From assembly GCA_036365145.1 (NCBI GenBank), contig JAEOAD010000029.1:23421001-23485000 (forward strand): a stretch of 64,000 nt of DNA, given 5' to 3'. The notes beneath the pieces were generated by a model. That model saw only the letters and a program-made list of their open reading frames with translations. It searched no databases and was not told the origin of the DNA. This document shows, in pieces, positions 42,690-52,856 of this stretch. Position 1 is the first letter of the stretch, and every line of letters starts with the position of its first letter. The DNA comes from Orientallactaga sibirica. Taxonomy: Eukaryota > Chordata > Mammalia > Rodentia > Dipodidae. Position numbers and translations under genes: made by a program.

Positions 42690-45245
42690 AATGTATTTTG
42701 TTGAAGGCCTTCTCTGCATCTATTTAATGATTGTATGGTTCTTATGGTTAAGTTTATTTATGTGGTGTATTATATTAAATGGATTTCTGTATGTTGAACC
42801 ACCTCTGAATCCCTGCGATAATGCCTACTATACTGAGGAGTATAATCTTTTGATATGTTGTTGAATTTTTTTTTGTTTGTTTGTTTTTGGGATTTTGCAT
42901 CTAAGTTCATAAGGGATATAGGTCTATAGTTTTCTTGTATCTCAATTTGATTTTGGTATTATGGTGATGCAAGCTTTAAAGAAGCAGTTGGGGAGCATTC
43001 CCTTTTCTCTGATATGTGAAAAGGGTTGAGAAAAAATGGTTTCATTTCTTCAAAGATGGGTTGTTATAATTTGGCTTTGAACCATCCAGTCCTGGCCTTT
43101 TCCTTTTGCAGCGGTTTTTGATTATATTTTCAATCTTGATGGAAGTAATAGTTTTGTGTAAGGGCGTTACCTTCTCTGAATTTAGTTTTGGTGGGTGGTA
43201 TATGTCTATGAATTCATCTCTTTCTTCCATATTATCCAATTGTGTGGAGTAGAGGTTTTGAAAGTCTGCCCTGACGATTCTAACAGTTTAATTGATGTCT
43301 GTTGTGAGCTCTCCCTTTTCATTTCTAATTTTATTAATTTGAGAGTTCTCTTGTTTTTGTTTGATCAAATTGGCCAGAGGTTTACCAATCTTGTGTATTT
43401 TTTTTTTTCAAAGAACCAGGTCTTCTTTTTAGCATTTTTCTTGTTTTCTTATTTTCTAGTTATTAATTTCTGCTTTGATATTAATTGTTTCTTTCCATCT
43501 GGAACTCTTAGGGTTGGGTTGTTCTTCTTTTTCCAGTTCCTTTAGGTGGATGGTTAAGTTCTTAATTTGAGATTTCCCTATCTTTGTTATGAAGGCCTTC
43601 AGTGCTATGAATTTTTAAGACTGCCTTTCATTGAATCCCACAAATAATGGTATGTTGTGTTTTCATTATCATTCAGGTCTAGAAATTTTACTATTTCTCT
43701 TTTGATTCCTTCCACAACCCATTCATTATTTAAAAGTGTTTTGTGAACTCTCCAGGAGCTGATGTAATTTCTGTTGGGTGCCTTGTTGTTAATCTCTAGC
43801 CTTAACACATTGTGGTCCCATACGATTCAGGAAGATACATCAATTTTCCTGAATTTATGGAAGTCTTTTTCATGTCCTAACATATGATCCATTTTGGAGA
43901 AGGCTCCATAGGCTGGTGATAAGACTGTGTATTCTGTCCACTTGGAGTGGAATGCTCTATAGATGTCTCTTAGGTCTAGATGGTCTATGGTGTAGTTAAG
44001 CGCTATTATTTCCCTTTGAATTTCTATTGTTGATAGTGGGTTATTAAAGTCCTTTACAAAGATAGTTTTTTTTTTTTTTTGTGTTGTTGTTGTTGTTGCT
44101 GTTGTCAATTAGTTTTTTTTTTTTTTTTTTTTTTTTTGTGAGTCAGAGAGAGAGACAGAGAATGGGTGCTCCAGCGGCCTCTCAGCCACTGTGGAATGAA
44201 CCCCAGATGCATGCACCCCCTTGTGGGCAAGTTCAGCATCACTCACTTGCATCACTTTGTACCTGGATACACATGGGACCTGGATAATCGAACAGACATT
44301 CTTAGGCTTAGCAGGCAGGCTCCTTAACCACTAAGCCATCTCTCCAGCCTGTCAAATCTGTTTTGTTTCATAAGCTGTGGTGCACCTGTGTTTGGTGCAT
44401 ATGGTTTTACAGTTGTGTTGTCTTCTTGTTGGATTATACCCATGATGAGTAAAAAGTGGCCTTCTTTGCCATTTTTAATTACTTTGATTTGAAATCTATC
44501 TTATCAGATGTTAATATAGCCACACCTTCTTCTTTCTTATTCCTATTTGTTAGAAAATCATTTTTCATCCTTTCACCCTGAGGAAGTATCTGTCCTTAGT
44601 GGTGAGATGGGTTTCTTGAAGACAGCAGATAGAAGGGTCTATTTTTCTGATCCACCCTGTCGACTTGTGTCTTTTGATAGACCACTAATACTTAAGATTA
44701 TAATTGTGGTTCTATTTAATCTCTGCTATGTAAAAGACTTAATGGGGTTTGATGCTTTCTTGAGCTTTGTATATTTTAATGCCTACTCTAGTTTTGGTAT
44801 TATGTTCTTCCTCTTGAAGGCTCTTGAGGTTGGTTGTTTGAGTCTTGTGTGTGTAGTATTCCCTGAAGTATTCTCTGTAGGTTTGGCTTTGTGTTTCTAT
44901 AATCCTTGAGCTGACTTTTATCATGGAAAATTTTCCTTTCACCATCTATTATGAGGGATACTTTCACTAGGTATAGTAGTTTGTTTTGGGAACCATAATT
45001 TTTAAACTTTGAAGTTCTCTATTCCAGGCTCTTCTGGCTTTCACTGTTTCCATTGAGAAATCTGAAGTAATTCTGATGGTATTGTCTTTGTATGTAATGA
45101 GTTGTTTCTATCTTGTTGCTTTTAGCACTCTATCTTTGTTTTCATTGTTTAGAGTTTTAAAGATGATGTGCTTTGGAGGGTTTTTATTTATTTTTTTTTT
45201 TCCTTTATGCAGTCTTTCAGAAATTCTTTGAGTTTTGTTCTTTTT
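42690..45245 (-). pseudogene. L1 #1: ORF2 (EN and part of RT) and ORF1 C-terminal part
   Basis: On the minus strand this reads from ORF1 CTD near 45000 ('SLIIDGERKIFHDKSQL', cf. L1 ORF1 SFISEGEIKYFTDKQML) into ORF2. EN remnants at 43827-44108 include 'DFNNPLSTIE' and 'SKMDHMLGH', which keep the DFN and DH elements of the endonuclease. 43605-43808 gives 'ETLLN/NEW..GIKREIVKFLDLNDNENTTYHYLWD'-type sequence ahead of the RT (NDNENTT is diagnostic). RT ends abruptly near 42690; the ORF2 C-terminus and 3' UTR are absent. Stops and frameshifts split all frames. A DIP interrupts EN. Confidence 0.88.
44111..44348 (-). mobile_element. DIP-like SINE, long variant, in L1 EN
   Basis: T run, 'gagaatgggtgctccagcgg', the long-form segment 'ccttgtgggcaagttcagca', ending 'taagccatctctccagcct'. 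'tgtcaa' occurs on both sides. Its removal restores continuity of the L1 endonuclease region. Confidence 0.93.
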
Positions 45246-45249
45246 TTTT

Positions 45250-45450
45250 AATTTTATATAATATCTATTTATTTATCTGCATGCAAGAGCAGGGGAAAGA
45301 ATGAGCATACTAGACCTTCAGCCACTGCAAATGAACTCCAGATGCTTGCAGCACCCTGTGCATCTGGCTTTATGTTGTCACTGAAGAATCAAACCCAGGT
45401 AGTTAGGCTGTGCAGGGCAGTGCTTTACTCACTAAGCCATCCTTCCAGCC
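45250..45450 (-). mobile_element. DIP-like SINE
   Basis: 'gcaaatgaactccagatgct' to 'taagccatccttccagccc'. The GA tract is mostly eroded. Confidence 0.9.
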
Positions 45451-45454
45451 CTTT

Positions 45455-45686
45455 ATTTTTTTAATTAATTTATTTATTTATTGAGAGAGAGAGAGAAAGA
45501 AAGTGGCAGATAGATACAGAAAAGGAGGGAGAGAGAATGAGTACATCGGGACTTTCATAAGCTGCAAATGAACTCCAGATGCATGTGTTACTTTGTGCAT
45601 CTGGCTTATGTTGGTCCTGGGAAAACAAACTTGGGTTCTTTGACTTTGCTGACAAGTGCTTTAACAGCTAAGCCATTTCTCCCACC
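45455..45686 (-). mobile_element. DIP-like SINE
   Basis: Adjacent to the previous copy: (TTTA)n, GA tract, 'gcaaatgaactccagatgca', ending 'taagccatttctcccacc'. Confidence 0.92.
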
Positions 45687-45735
45687 TTCTTATTTATTTA
45701 AAATTGTGATAAAATATACATAATATAAAATTTCC

Positions 45736-45838
45736 ATGATTGCTTTGGCAGCACATATACTAAAATTGGAATGATAAAGAGAGATTAGCATTGCCCCTGA
45801 ACAAGGATTATATGCAAATTCGTGTAGTATTCCATATT
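45736..45838 (+). pseudogene. RNU6: U6 snRNA retropseudogene
   Basis: It aligns over the full length of U6: 'gctttggcagcacatatact' (5' stem-loop), 'aaaattggaatgat', 'gattagcat(t)gcccctg' and 'gcaaattcgtg' to 'ttccatatt'. The catalytic ACAGAGA box reads AAAGAGA and the following A is deleted; the CGCAAGG segment is ACAAGG. No proximal sequence element is evident upstream, and an A run follows the 3' end, as for L1-mobilised snRNA copies. It is not expected to make functional U6 RNA. Confidence 0.93.
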
Positions 45839-45849
45839 AAAAAAATTAT

Positions 45850-46000
45850 CCAGGCTTGATGGTACACACATTTAATCCCAGCACTCAGGAAGCTGAGTTA
45901 GGAGGACCACTGTGAGTTCAAGGCCACCCTGAGACTACATCATGAATTCCAGGTCACCCAGGGCTAAAGTGAGACCCTACCCCAAAAACAATAACAACAA
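45850..46000 (+). mobile_element. B1 SINE in the U6 pseudogene tail
   Basis: 'ccaggcttgatggtacacac', 'tcccagcactcaggaagctg', 'ttcaaggccaccctgagac', ending in A/AAC repeats. It begins directly after the A run of the U6 copy. Confidence 0.93.
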
Positions 46001-46252
46001 CAAAAAATCTTACCTTAACCATTGCTAGTCCATAGTTCAGTAGCACCAAGCACATTCCTATTGTTCATTCTCTACCACCATTCATCCCCTGAAGTCTTTC
46101 ATCTTATAAAGCTGAAGGTTTGTCCCCACTAAAAAAATTGACCTTCTTTCTTTCCCTCCAGCCTCTGGCAAGTACAATTCCTCTTCTGTCTACACATTTT
46201 AATTTCTAGGTACCTCCTATAAATGTAGAGATATAGTATTTGTCTTCTTTTG

Positions 46253-46254
<2 letters not shown>

Positions 46255-46285
<31 letters not shown>

Positions 46286-46306
46286 GTATGTGTGTGTGTA
46301 TATATG

Positions 46307-46374
<68 letters not shown>

Positions 46375-46379
46375 TTTTT
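46255..46379. repeat. Compound (CA)n-(TG)n-(TA)n-(T)n microsatellite
   Basis: CA to about 46282, mixed TATG/TG to 46310, TA to about 46356, then 23 T. The T run is the reverse A tail of the adjoining B1. Confidence 0.95.
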
Positions 46380-46500
46380 CCCAAGGTAGGTCCTCACTCT
46401 TGCTATCCCAGGCTGACCTGGCACTCATTCTGTAGTTCCAGACTGGCCTTGAACTAACTTTGGTCCTCTTTCCTATGCCTACTGAGCGAAGGGATTAAAG
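46380..46500 (-). mobile_element. B1 SINE
   Basis: 'aaggtaggtcctcactcttg', 'ccaggctgacctggcactca', 'gactggccttgaactaac', ending 'aagggattaaag'. The head is lost. Confidence 0.85.
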
Positions 46501-46504
46501 ACCT

Positions 46505-47430
46505 TGTGAGCTTCTGGGAAAGTTTTCTTTAATAATTTTGTTAAATGTGTTCTCCATTCCTTTGTCATGAATTTCTTCTTTTCTTGGTATACCCATGCTC
46601 AGGATGTTTGATCACTTTAGGATAACCCACAGTTCCCTCATGTTCTGTTTAAATGAGTTTTTGAACTTAAGAAAGTTTTTGCACAACCAATTGTTTCTTC
46701 TGTCTTGTCTTCCTTGCCTTTTACAAGATTAACTCTGTTAGTGAGTGCTTCTATAAATTTCTTTTTTTTTTTTTGAATTTCTTTTATCTATTTATTTTTT
46801 TATTTCTATTATTCTGATTTTACATTCATAGTATTGGTTCCATTATCCTCCTCCCTGTCCTCCCTCTTCCAAAGGGACCCTCATCAATGGGGAATGTGGA
46901 TCACCCAGCTAAAACCATAGAACTATGCAGGGGAAGGACAAGAATACAGCATCCATGGCAATCAAGGCACCAGAAAATGGTTGAAGGAGATAAACACAGA
47001 GAACATCCAACTCCAACTAAGCCAGCTATCCAGAGACACAGAGGTCCCCAAAACCTCATTATAAATTTCCTTTTAAGTTCTGTTTGATTTTCTTTTTCTG
47101 TTGTGTTATTCTGTATCATGTCCATCCCTTTGTTGAATTCCAACTTGAGGTTGAGGTTTTCTTTTGTGGATGCTTCCTGAAATTCATTCTTGCATTTGAT
47201 CATGTCTTCATTAAGGTTGATCAGCTGGTTATCAAGATCCTCTATTTGTTGATTCACTTTCAATTTATCTGTCTTTGTAGATCTGTTTTGTGTCCCCAGT
47301 TAAGTTAAGCCTGGGTTAGAGTCACAAAGCTTATTGTGTTATGACACTGGATTTCAATTTCTGTTGTTTCATCTATGTTTTCCTTGGGGTCTTCCATTGT
47401 GGGTCCTGGCAACCTTGTAAAGCTCTCTCA
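46505..47430 (-). pseudogene. L1 #1: ORF1 N-terminal/coiled-coil part
   Basis: The open frame 46901-47263 (minus) begins MKVNQQIEDLDNQLINLNED with heptad-like Leu/Ile spacing and many Glu, Asn and Lys, typical of the L1 ORF1 coiled coil. Nucleotides 46530-46720 and 47070-47280 parallel 56690-56870 and 56940-57150 of the larger L1. An inverted L1 fragment is nested inside, and the final third of that open frame is inserted sequence. Confidence 0.8.
46762..47059 (-). mobile_element. 5'-inverted L1 3'-end insertion
   Basis: The left part (T run, then 'tcctccctgtcctccctctt') is in minus orientation. From about 46900 the family B block ('ccagctatccagagacacag', 'aggtccccaaaacctcatta') is in plus orientation. 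A perfect 10-bp target duplication tataaatttc at 46752-46761 and 47060-47069 encloses both, which fits a single twin-primed insertion. Confidence 0.8.
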
Positions 47431-47445
47431 GTTTGTTGACTTTAG

Positions 47446-47447
47446 TT

Positions 47448-47498
<51 letters not shown>

Positions 47499-47500
47499 TT
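47446..47500. repeat. (TTTA)n microsatellite
   Basis: Pure TTTA tetranucleotide run. Confidence 0.95.
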
Positions 47501-47535
47501 ATTTCCATTGGGTTCTAACCATATCATTGTAAAAG

Positions 47536-47537
<2 letters not shown>

Positions 47538-47574
<37 letters not shown>

Positions 47575-48055
47575 AGGAAGCAAGAACCACTGGCTCTTTT
47601 CTCTCAGTGAGAACTTCTGCAATGAACAGGCCTCCCTTCCCAGTGGCTCTCTATCCTCAGTGAACACATCCCCCAGTGATTCTTTTCACGTTTTTAATCA
47701 AGTATAGATTTTTTTTTCAGATAGTCATTCAATTGTCTTGACATCTTAGATGTCTATCTTTGCTCTTTGTTGTTGACTGATTCTTGTGGTAGATTGCTTT
47801 ATAACCAGAATTCTTTTGCTTGTTTGTTTGATTTCAGTTTAACTGGGAAGAGTTTATGTTGCCAATGGGAATTATCGAATCCAGGTATGTTCTCTTGCCA
47901 GAGTGCTTCTGCTAGGAGCTTAGGCATACCAGAAAATTGTGAGGGAGACTGTTTTGCCTGGTGTTTCTGTGAGTAATTTTCTGCCTCAAGAAGAATAAAT
48001 TTAAAACTTTATTTACCTGATTTTGGCATTCGAAATTATCAGAGATGACCTCCAA
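47538..48055 (-). mobile_element. Unassigned retroposon-like segment with 36-nt poly(A)
   Basis: A 36-T run (47538-47573) is followed by 'gaggaagcaagaaccactgg' and 'ctctcagtgagaacttc'. On the minus strand this is a sequence ending in a long poly(A). About 43 bp next to the T run recur at 59571-59613, also beside an A/T-rich tail. It could be the 5' UTR side of L1 #1 or an unknown retroposon; the left border (T run) is clear, the right one is not. Confidence 0.45.
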
Positions 48056-48152
48056 TAGCAGCTCTCAAACTTGGCTACACACTGGAAAGTAACATGGAAG
48101 TTTAAGTAAAGACTGGTGCCTACAGGTCTGATATAATTAGTTGGCCACAATG
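48056..48152 (+). mobile_element. MER5A-like hAT-Charlie relic
   Basis: 'cagctctcaaacttggctac' matches the terminal inverted repeat CAGTGGTTCTCAAACTTGG and following bases; 'aagactggtgcctacagg' and 'ctgatataattagttgg' are the centre. The right end is missing, probably lost to the adjacent LTR. Confidence 0.75.
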
Positions 48153-48159
48153 AGCACAG

Positions 48160-48895
48160 CAGGCTTCTATTTGGGCATTGCTGAACATGGGCTGTGAGGA
48201 AGCTGGCCTGGGCTATTGGACATGGCCGGGGACCTTGGGCTGTGGGGGTTGCAGTTAGCCTTATTGTGAGGAACCCACTCTGGTGACAGAGCTGACCCTT
48301 CCTGCCCTCGGGCAAGGTTGTAGTGTGCCCTATCTTCACCCAGAGTGGGCAGAAACAGCGGGCCTTCCTCCCTATCCCAAAAGCACCTGACCATTCCACA
48401 TTCAGGCTTTATCCACACCCCCCCCCCATGCACACACACAGTTCCTGACCTTTTGGCTAGCTGCCCAAGAGACCCTTATAAACAGTCTCCCTGCAGCTTT
48501 AGTCATCCATATGTGGCTAAAGTCACGTAGCTTGTAAACAGTCTCCCTGCAGCTCTAGCCATCCACTATGTGGCTGAAGTCATGTAGTTTTTCCTGCCAC
48601 TTCTGTTATCTCCCTTATAGCTTCTCCCTTGTGATTTCTCCTTTCCAACACCAGAAAATTCGATAGCAACCCATAAACCTATGTATCCAATCACCTTATA
48701 ATCTGTATGTGCCTTCTCAACCTTTCTCAGGTGTTTATAAACCTACTCCTCTTTTGAATAAAGGAGAGTGTGCTATCCATCAGACTGCCTCCCAGGTGGT
48801 TCATTGCCCGTCACACTCACCTGCTCCAGGACCCTTCTTCACCCCAACTAGTCCTATGCCCGGGGCATCGGTGGCCAACAACCCCCAGGAACAGT
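48160..48895 (+). mobile_element. Probable solo LTR, family not identified
   Basis: U3-like features: a 56-bp tandem repeat (48481-48536, 48537-48592), TATA-like 'gtttataaacc' near 48733, then AATAAA in 'gaataaaggagag' near 48759 and a C-rich U5-like stretch to 'ccaggaaca'. It is less AT-rich than the flanks. TG...CA borders and target duplication could not be fixed. The spacing of TATA, AATAAA and U5 favours an LTR over a gene promoter. Confidence 0.55.
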
Positions 48896-48904
48896 AAGGA
48901 CCCA

Positions 48905-50870
48905 TAGCTCCTTTTTTAAATTTATTTTTATCAGATATGGACATATTTAGTATGTTAACAACACATGTTGTTACCATCCTTTCACTTCTCCATGCCCCTT
49001 TTCTAAAGTGGTCACCCTCATTGGGATGCAGATCAACCCCAGTGGAATTACGGGTCATGCATTATGGGTGCAGCAGTCAGTTATGGGGAAGAGGCAATGT
49101 CTCTGTGCAAAATGACTCAACTTGTGGCTCTAACAATCTTTCCAGCCCCTCTTTTGAAAAATTCCCTGAGCCTTGTTGGGTGCATTTTAAATATACTTCA
49201 GTGATGGGCACTTAGGAGCCTCTGGATTTCTGGTTTTGTAGATGTTGAATATCCTCCATGTCTATCTCCTTCACCCCTGTGCTATTATCAAGATCACTCT
49301 TGTTCATTTCCACAATTCCTCTGTGGTTTCATCTGGGGCCAGGGTGGAGGGTGCTGGGTTATTATCTACTCAGGTCCAGCTCCTTTCTGAAAAAGAGAAG
49401 TAGACTCTCCAACAGAGAGTGAAGTCAGAACCAGTTAAGTGGGATAACCATTATTAATTGCAAGAGAATTTAAAGGGAGAAGACCCTCATATAGCCTAAG
49501 ATTAGTAGGTGATTGACAATGGAAAGCAGAACCATTATGTGGGTATGATTCTGACTTCTTTCCCAGTTCAGATATGATTTCCTTTCCACTGAGAAGATCT
49601 GGTAGCAAATCCAAGAGCAGTTGGTTACCCACCATGGCTGTGTGCCACTATTACACTTGTCAGAGCATCATGTCAGATTGTTTGCTTCTGAGTCACATAG
49701 ACATTGAGTTGCTTGGACAGATATTGGCCACTTTCCCTTGTAGCTCATGTAGCCCCTTCTAGCACTAGATGTGCTAATTGTCTGGCAACTGGCTATCTTC
49801 TGGATTCCAACCAGGTCTCTCCATGGTGCCTGCCAACAGCATATGGTGTCTTCAGCAGTAGTTTGTTACCGTTAAACTCTGCTGGGAAACCAAGTGCTCT
49901 GAAAGAAGTCTGTCTCATTTGTTTTGGGAGATTTAATAGGTCTCTTGGATCAATAGCTCACTGTGGATGTAAACTGAATCTCGGTACATGGAATTACAGG
50001 CCAGTGCCAAGGGAAAAGGAAAAAGAAAATGAGAAGAAAGAGAAACAAGAAAAATTTAAGGTTAGGCTTAATCTCAACTTCTCCAGGGCACTTAAATTTA
50101 GGTGCTCCCCCAAATAGGTTTCCTATTGAGGTTTGCACTTTTTAGTCTAACTTCCAGAATACAGGATTCTATGGTACCAGTTCAATTTTGGTTCAGTTTT
50201 GTGTCTCCTCTTCCCCTTCCCCAAAGCCCTACCCTCCCTATTGTCCAAGCCTTGAGATGCCATTCAGGTATGTCAGCAACTTGGGCTGATCCAGCTTAGG
50301 AACTGTAGACTAGTGAGACCATGCTACAATTGTCTTTCTGTGGTTGTGTGAGTTTGTTTAGTATGATCTTTTCCAATTTTGACCATTTTTCTATAAATTT
50401 AATTTGGTACATTTTTCTTACTGTTGAATAGAATTGGATCATATAGATATACCACATCTTGGATATCCAATGATGGGTTGATTCCAGTTTTTAGCTATTA
50501 TGAACTAAGCAACTGAAAACATGGTTGAGCAATCTGAATTGAGATTTGGAGCTTTTAGGGTAAATGGCCAATATGAGAATAACAGGGTCTGTTGGTAACT
50601 CTATATTCTACCTTTTCAGTAGTCTCTGCATTGGTTTCCATATTGGTTGTACCAGCTTACATTCCCACCAAGAGTTAATGAGTGTGCCTATCTCTCCACA
50701 TCCTCACCAACATTTGTTGTCATTTGAATTTTTAATGTTTGGAATCTCATAGTTGTTTTGTTTTGCATTTCCTAATGGTTAGGGATGTTGAACATTTTCT
50801 TAAGGGTGTGTTATCCATTTGTAATTTTTTCATCTGAGAACACCCTTTTCAGTTCTCTGTCCACTTTTGG
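48905..50870 (-). mobile_element. L1 #2: 3' UTR
   Basis: Starts at the family B terminus ('tatggacatatttagtatgt', 'acaatctttccagcccctct') and continues without a break to ORF2 at 50870, which proves that the family B block is L1 3' UTR. 'gatccagcttaggaactgta' and 'ttccagtttttagctattat' parallel 30560-30770. Confidence 0.88.
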
Positions 50871-51207
50871 AGTGGATTATTTGATTTTTTTATTGTTTAG
50901 TGTTTTGAGTTCTTTGTAGTTTCTAGATATTAGGCTTATGTCAGCTGTATAGGTGGAGAAGATTTTCTCCCACTCAGTTGGTAATCTTTTGGCTCTACTT
51001 ATGGTATTTTTGTCTGTGCAAAACCTTTTTAGCTTCATGAGATCCCATTGGATGAATGCTTGTTTAATTTCCTGTGCTACTGGGGTTTTGTTCATGAATA
51101 CTTTTCCCACTCCTACATGGTGGAGAATGACTCCTATTTTTTCTTCAAGTACTTGAAGATTTTCTAGTCTTATATTAATGTCTTTAATCCATTTGTACTT
51201 GATTTTT

Positions 51208-51368
51208 TTTTTTTTTTTTTTTTTTGATTTTTCAAGGTAGGGTCTCACTCTAGTCCAGGCTGATCTGGAATTAACTATGTAGTCTCAGGGTGTCCTCGAA
51301 CTCTCAGCGATCCTCCTACCTCTGCCTCCCAAGTGTTGGGATTAAAGGCGTGCGCCACCACACCCGGC
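51208..51368 (-). mobile_element. B1 SINE in L1 ORF2
   Basis: 'aggtagggtctcactctagt', 'cctctgcctcccaagtgttg', 'gcgtgcgccaccacacccgg'. Perfect 14-bp target duplication tgtacttgattttt at 51194-51207 and 51369-51382. Retained CpGs suggest a young copy. Confidence 0.97.
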
Positions 51369-51648
51369 TGTACTTGATTTTTGTGTATGGCAAAATGAGT
51401 GGGCCTAATTTCATTTTTCTATGTATGGTCATCCAATTTGTCCAACACCATTTTTTGAAGATACTGTGTTTTTTCCAGTATATATTATTGGCAACTTTGT
51501 CAAAGATCAAGCAGTTACAGTTACTGGACCTAAATTCTGGGTCTTCAATTCTGTTCCACTGGTCTGTTTTTATTCCAGTACCATGGTGTTTTTGTCACTA
51601 TGGCTTTGTAATATAGCTTTAGATCAGGTATGGTGATACGACCAGAGG

Positions 51649-51692
51649 TGTTTTGTTTTGTTTTGTTTTGTTTTGTTTTGTTTTGTTTTGTT
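51649..51692. repeat. (TTTTG)n microsatellite
   Basis: Pentanucleotide run inside L1 ORF2. Confidence 0.95.
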
Positions 51693-52151
51693 TGCTGAGG
51701 ATATGTTTGGATATGTGAGGCCTTCTGCCATTCCATATGAATTTTGAGATCATTTTTTCAATCTCTGTGAAGAATGATGCTGGTGTTTTTATTGGTATTG
51801 CATTATATCTATTTACTGCTTTGGTAGAATTGCCATTTTCACAATATTAATTCTACCTATCCAAGAGCATGTGAGAACTTTCCGTCTTCTCAAGTCCTCC
51901 TGTATTTCTTTCTTGAGTGTTTTTATGGTTTCATTATATAGGTCTTTCACATCCTTGGTCAGTGTTATTCCAAGGTATTTAATTTTTTGTTGCTATTGAA
52001 AATAGGACAGCCTCACTTATTTATTCCTTTGTATATTTGTCCTTTGCATATAGAAAAGCTACTGTTTTTATTCCACTACCATGCTGATTTTTCACTATGG
52101 TTTTGCCATAAATCTTTAGATCAGGTATCATGATTTGGAATATGTCAGAGG

Positions 52152-52314
52152 TTTTTTTGTTTGTTTGTTTGTTTTTTTTCAAGTAGGTTCTCACTGTAGC
52201 CCAGGCTGACCTGGACTTCAGTTTCTAGTCTCAGGGTAGCCTCAAAGTCTTGGCGATCCTCCTACCTCTGCCTCCTGAGTGCTGGGATTAAAAGTGTATG
52301 CCACCACACCTGGC
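52152..52314 (-). mobile_element. B1 SINE in L1 ORF2
   Basis: 'caagtaggttctcactgtag', 'ccaggctgacctggacttca', 'gccaccacacctggctc', with a TTTG-rich reverse tail. Confidence 0.93.
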
Positions 52315-52856
52315 TCTTATTTATATATTTTTTTGCTGATTATATATTTAGATATCTGAGGTCTTCTTCCATTCCATATGAATTTTGAGATCATTTTTTC
52401 AATCTCTGTTAAGAATGATACTGGTATTTTTATTAGTATTTCATTAAATCTGTATATTACTTTTGGTAGAATTGCCATTTTCAGAATATTAATTGTACTT
52501 TTCCAGGAGCATGGGAGGTCTTTCCATCTTCTTACATCCTCCTTTATTTCTTTCTTGATATTTTTAAAGTTTTTCATTATATGTGTCTTTCACATCCTTG
52601 ATTAGTGTTATTCCAAGGTATTTAAATTTTTTGTTGTTGTGGCTATTGAAAATGGACAGCCTCACTGATTTCTTTTTATGTATATTTGTCCTTTGCATAT
52701 AGAAAAGCTACTGATTTTTTGAGTTGATTTTGTATCCTGCCACTTTAGTGAAGGAACTAATCACCTTTAGAAGCTTTGAGACTTATATACAGGATCATGC
52801 CATCTGCAAATAGGGCTAACTTGACTTCTTCCTTTCCAATTTGAATCCCTTTTACT

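Larger units (their letters stand above)
45690..46250 (-). mobile_element. Ancient L1M 3' UTR fragment, split by U6 and B1
   Basis: 'gtgataaaatatacataata' (45702) and, after the insertions, 'ccatagttcagtagcaccaa' and 'aatttctaggtacctcctat' follow the antisense of an old L1M 3' region widespread in mammals. It is older than the L1 that surrounds it, which is unexpected. Confidence 0.7.
50870..52058 (-). pseudogene. L1 #2: ORF2 C-terminal region
   Basis: 50877-51248 encodes 'QAFIQWDLMKLKRFCTDKN', 'RLPTEWEKIFSTYTADISLI', 'SRNYKELKTLN', matching the ORF2 C-terminal segment (KWDLIKLKSFC, PTEWEKIFANY, SRIYKEL). 51545-51736 gives '[24 protein letters not shown]' (cf. LPDFKLYYKATVTKTAWYW). Removing a B1 with 14-bp duplications restores the frame between the two. 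A (TTTTG)n run lies at 51649-51692. This is followed to the right by a second copy of the same ORF2 segment. Confidence 0.9.

Noticed and set aside
45736..45838. Functional U6 snRNA gene
   Set aside because: The ACAGAGA box is mutated with an adjacent deletion, an A tail follows, and no proximal sequence element is visible upstream.
46129..46428. 99-codon ORF
   Set aside because: Translation of a compound microsatellite and T run.
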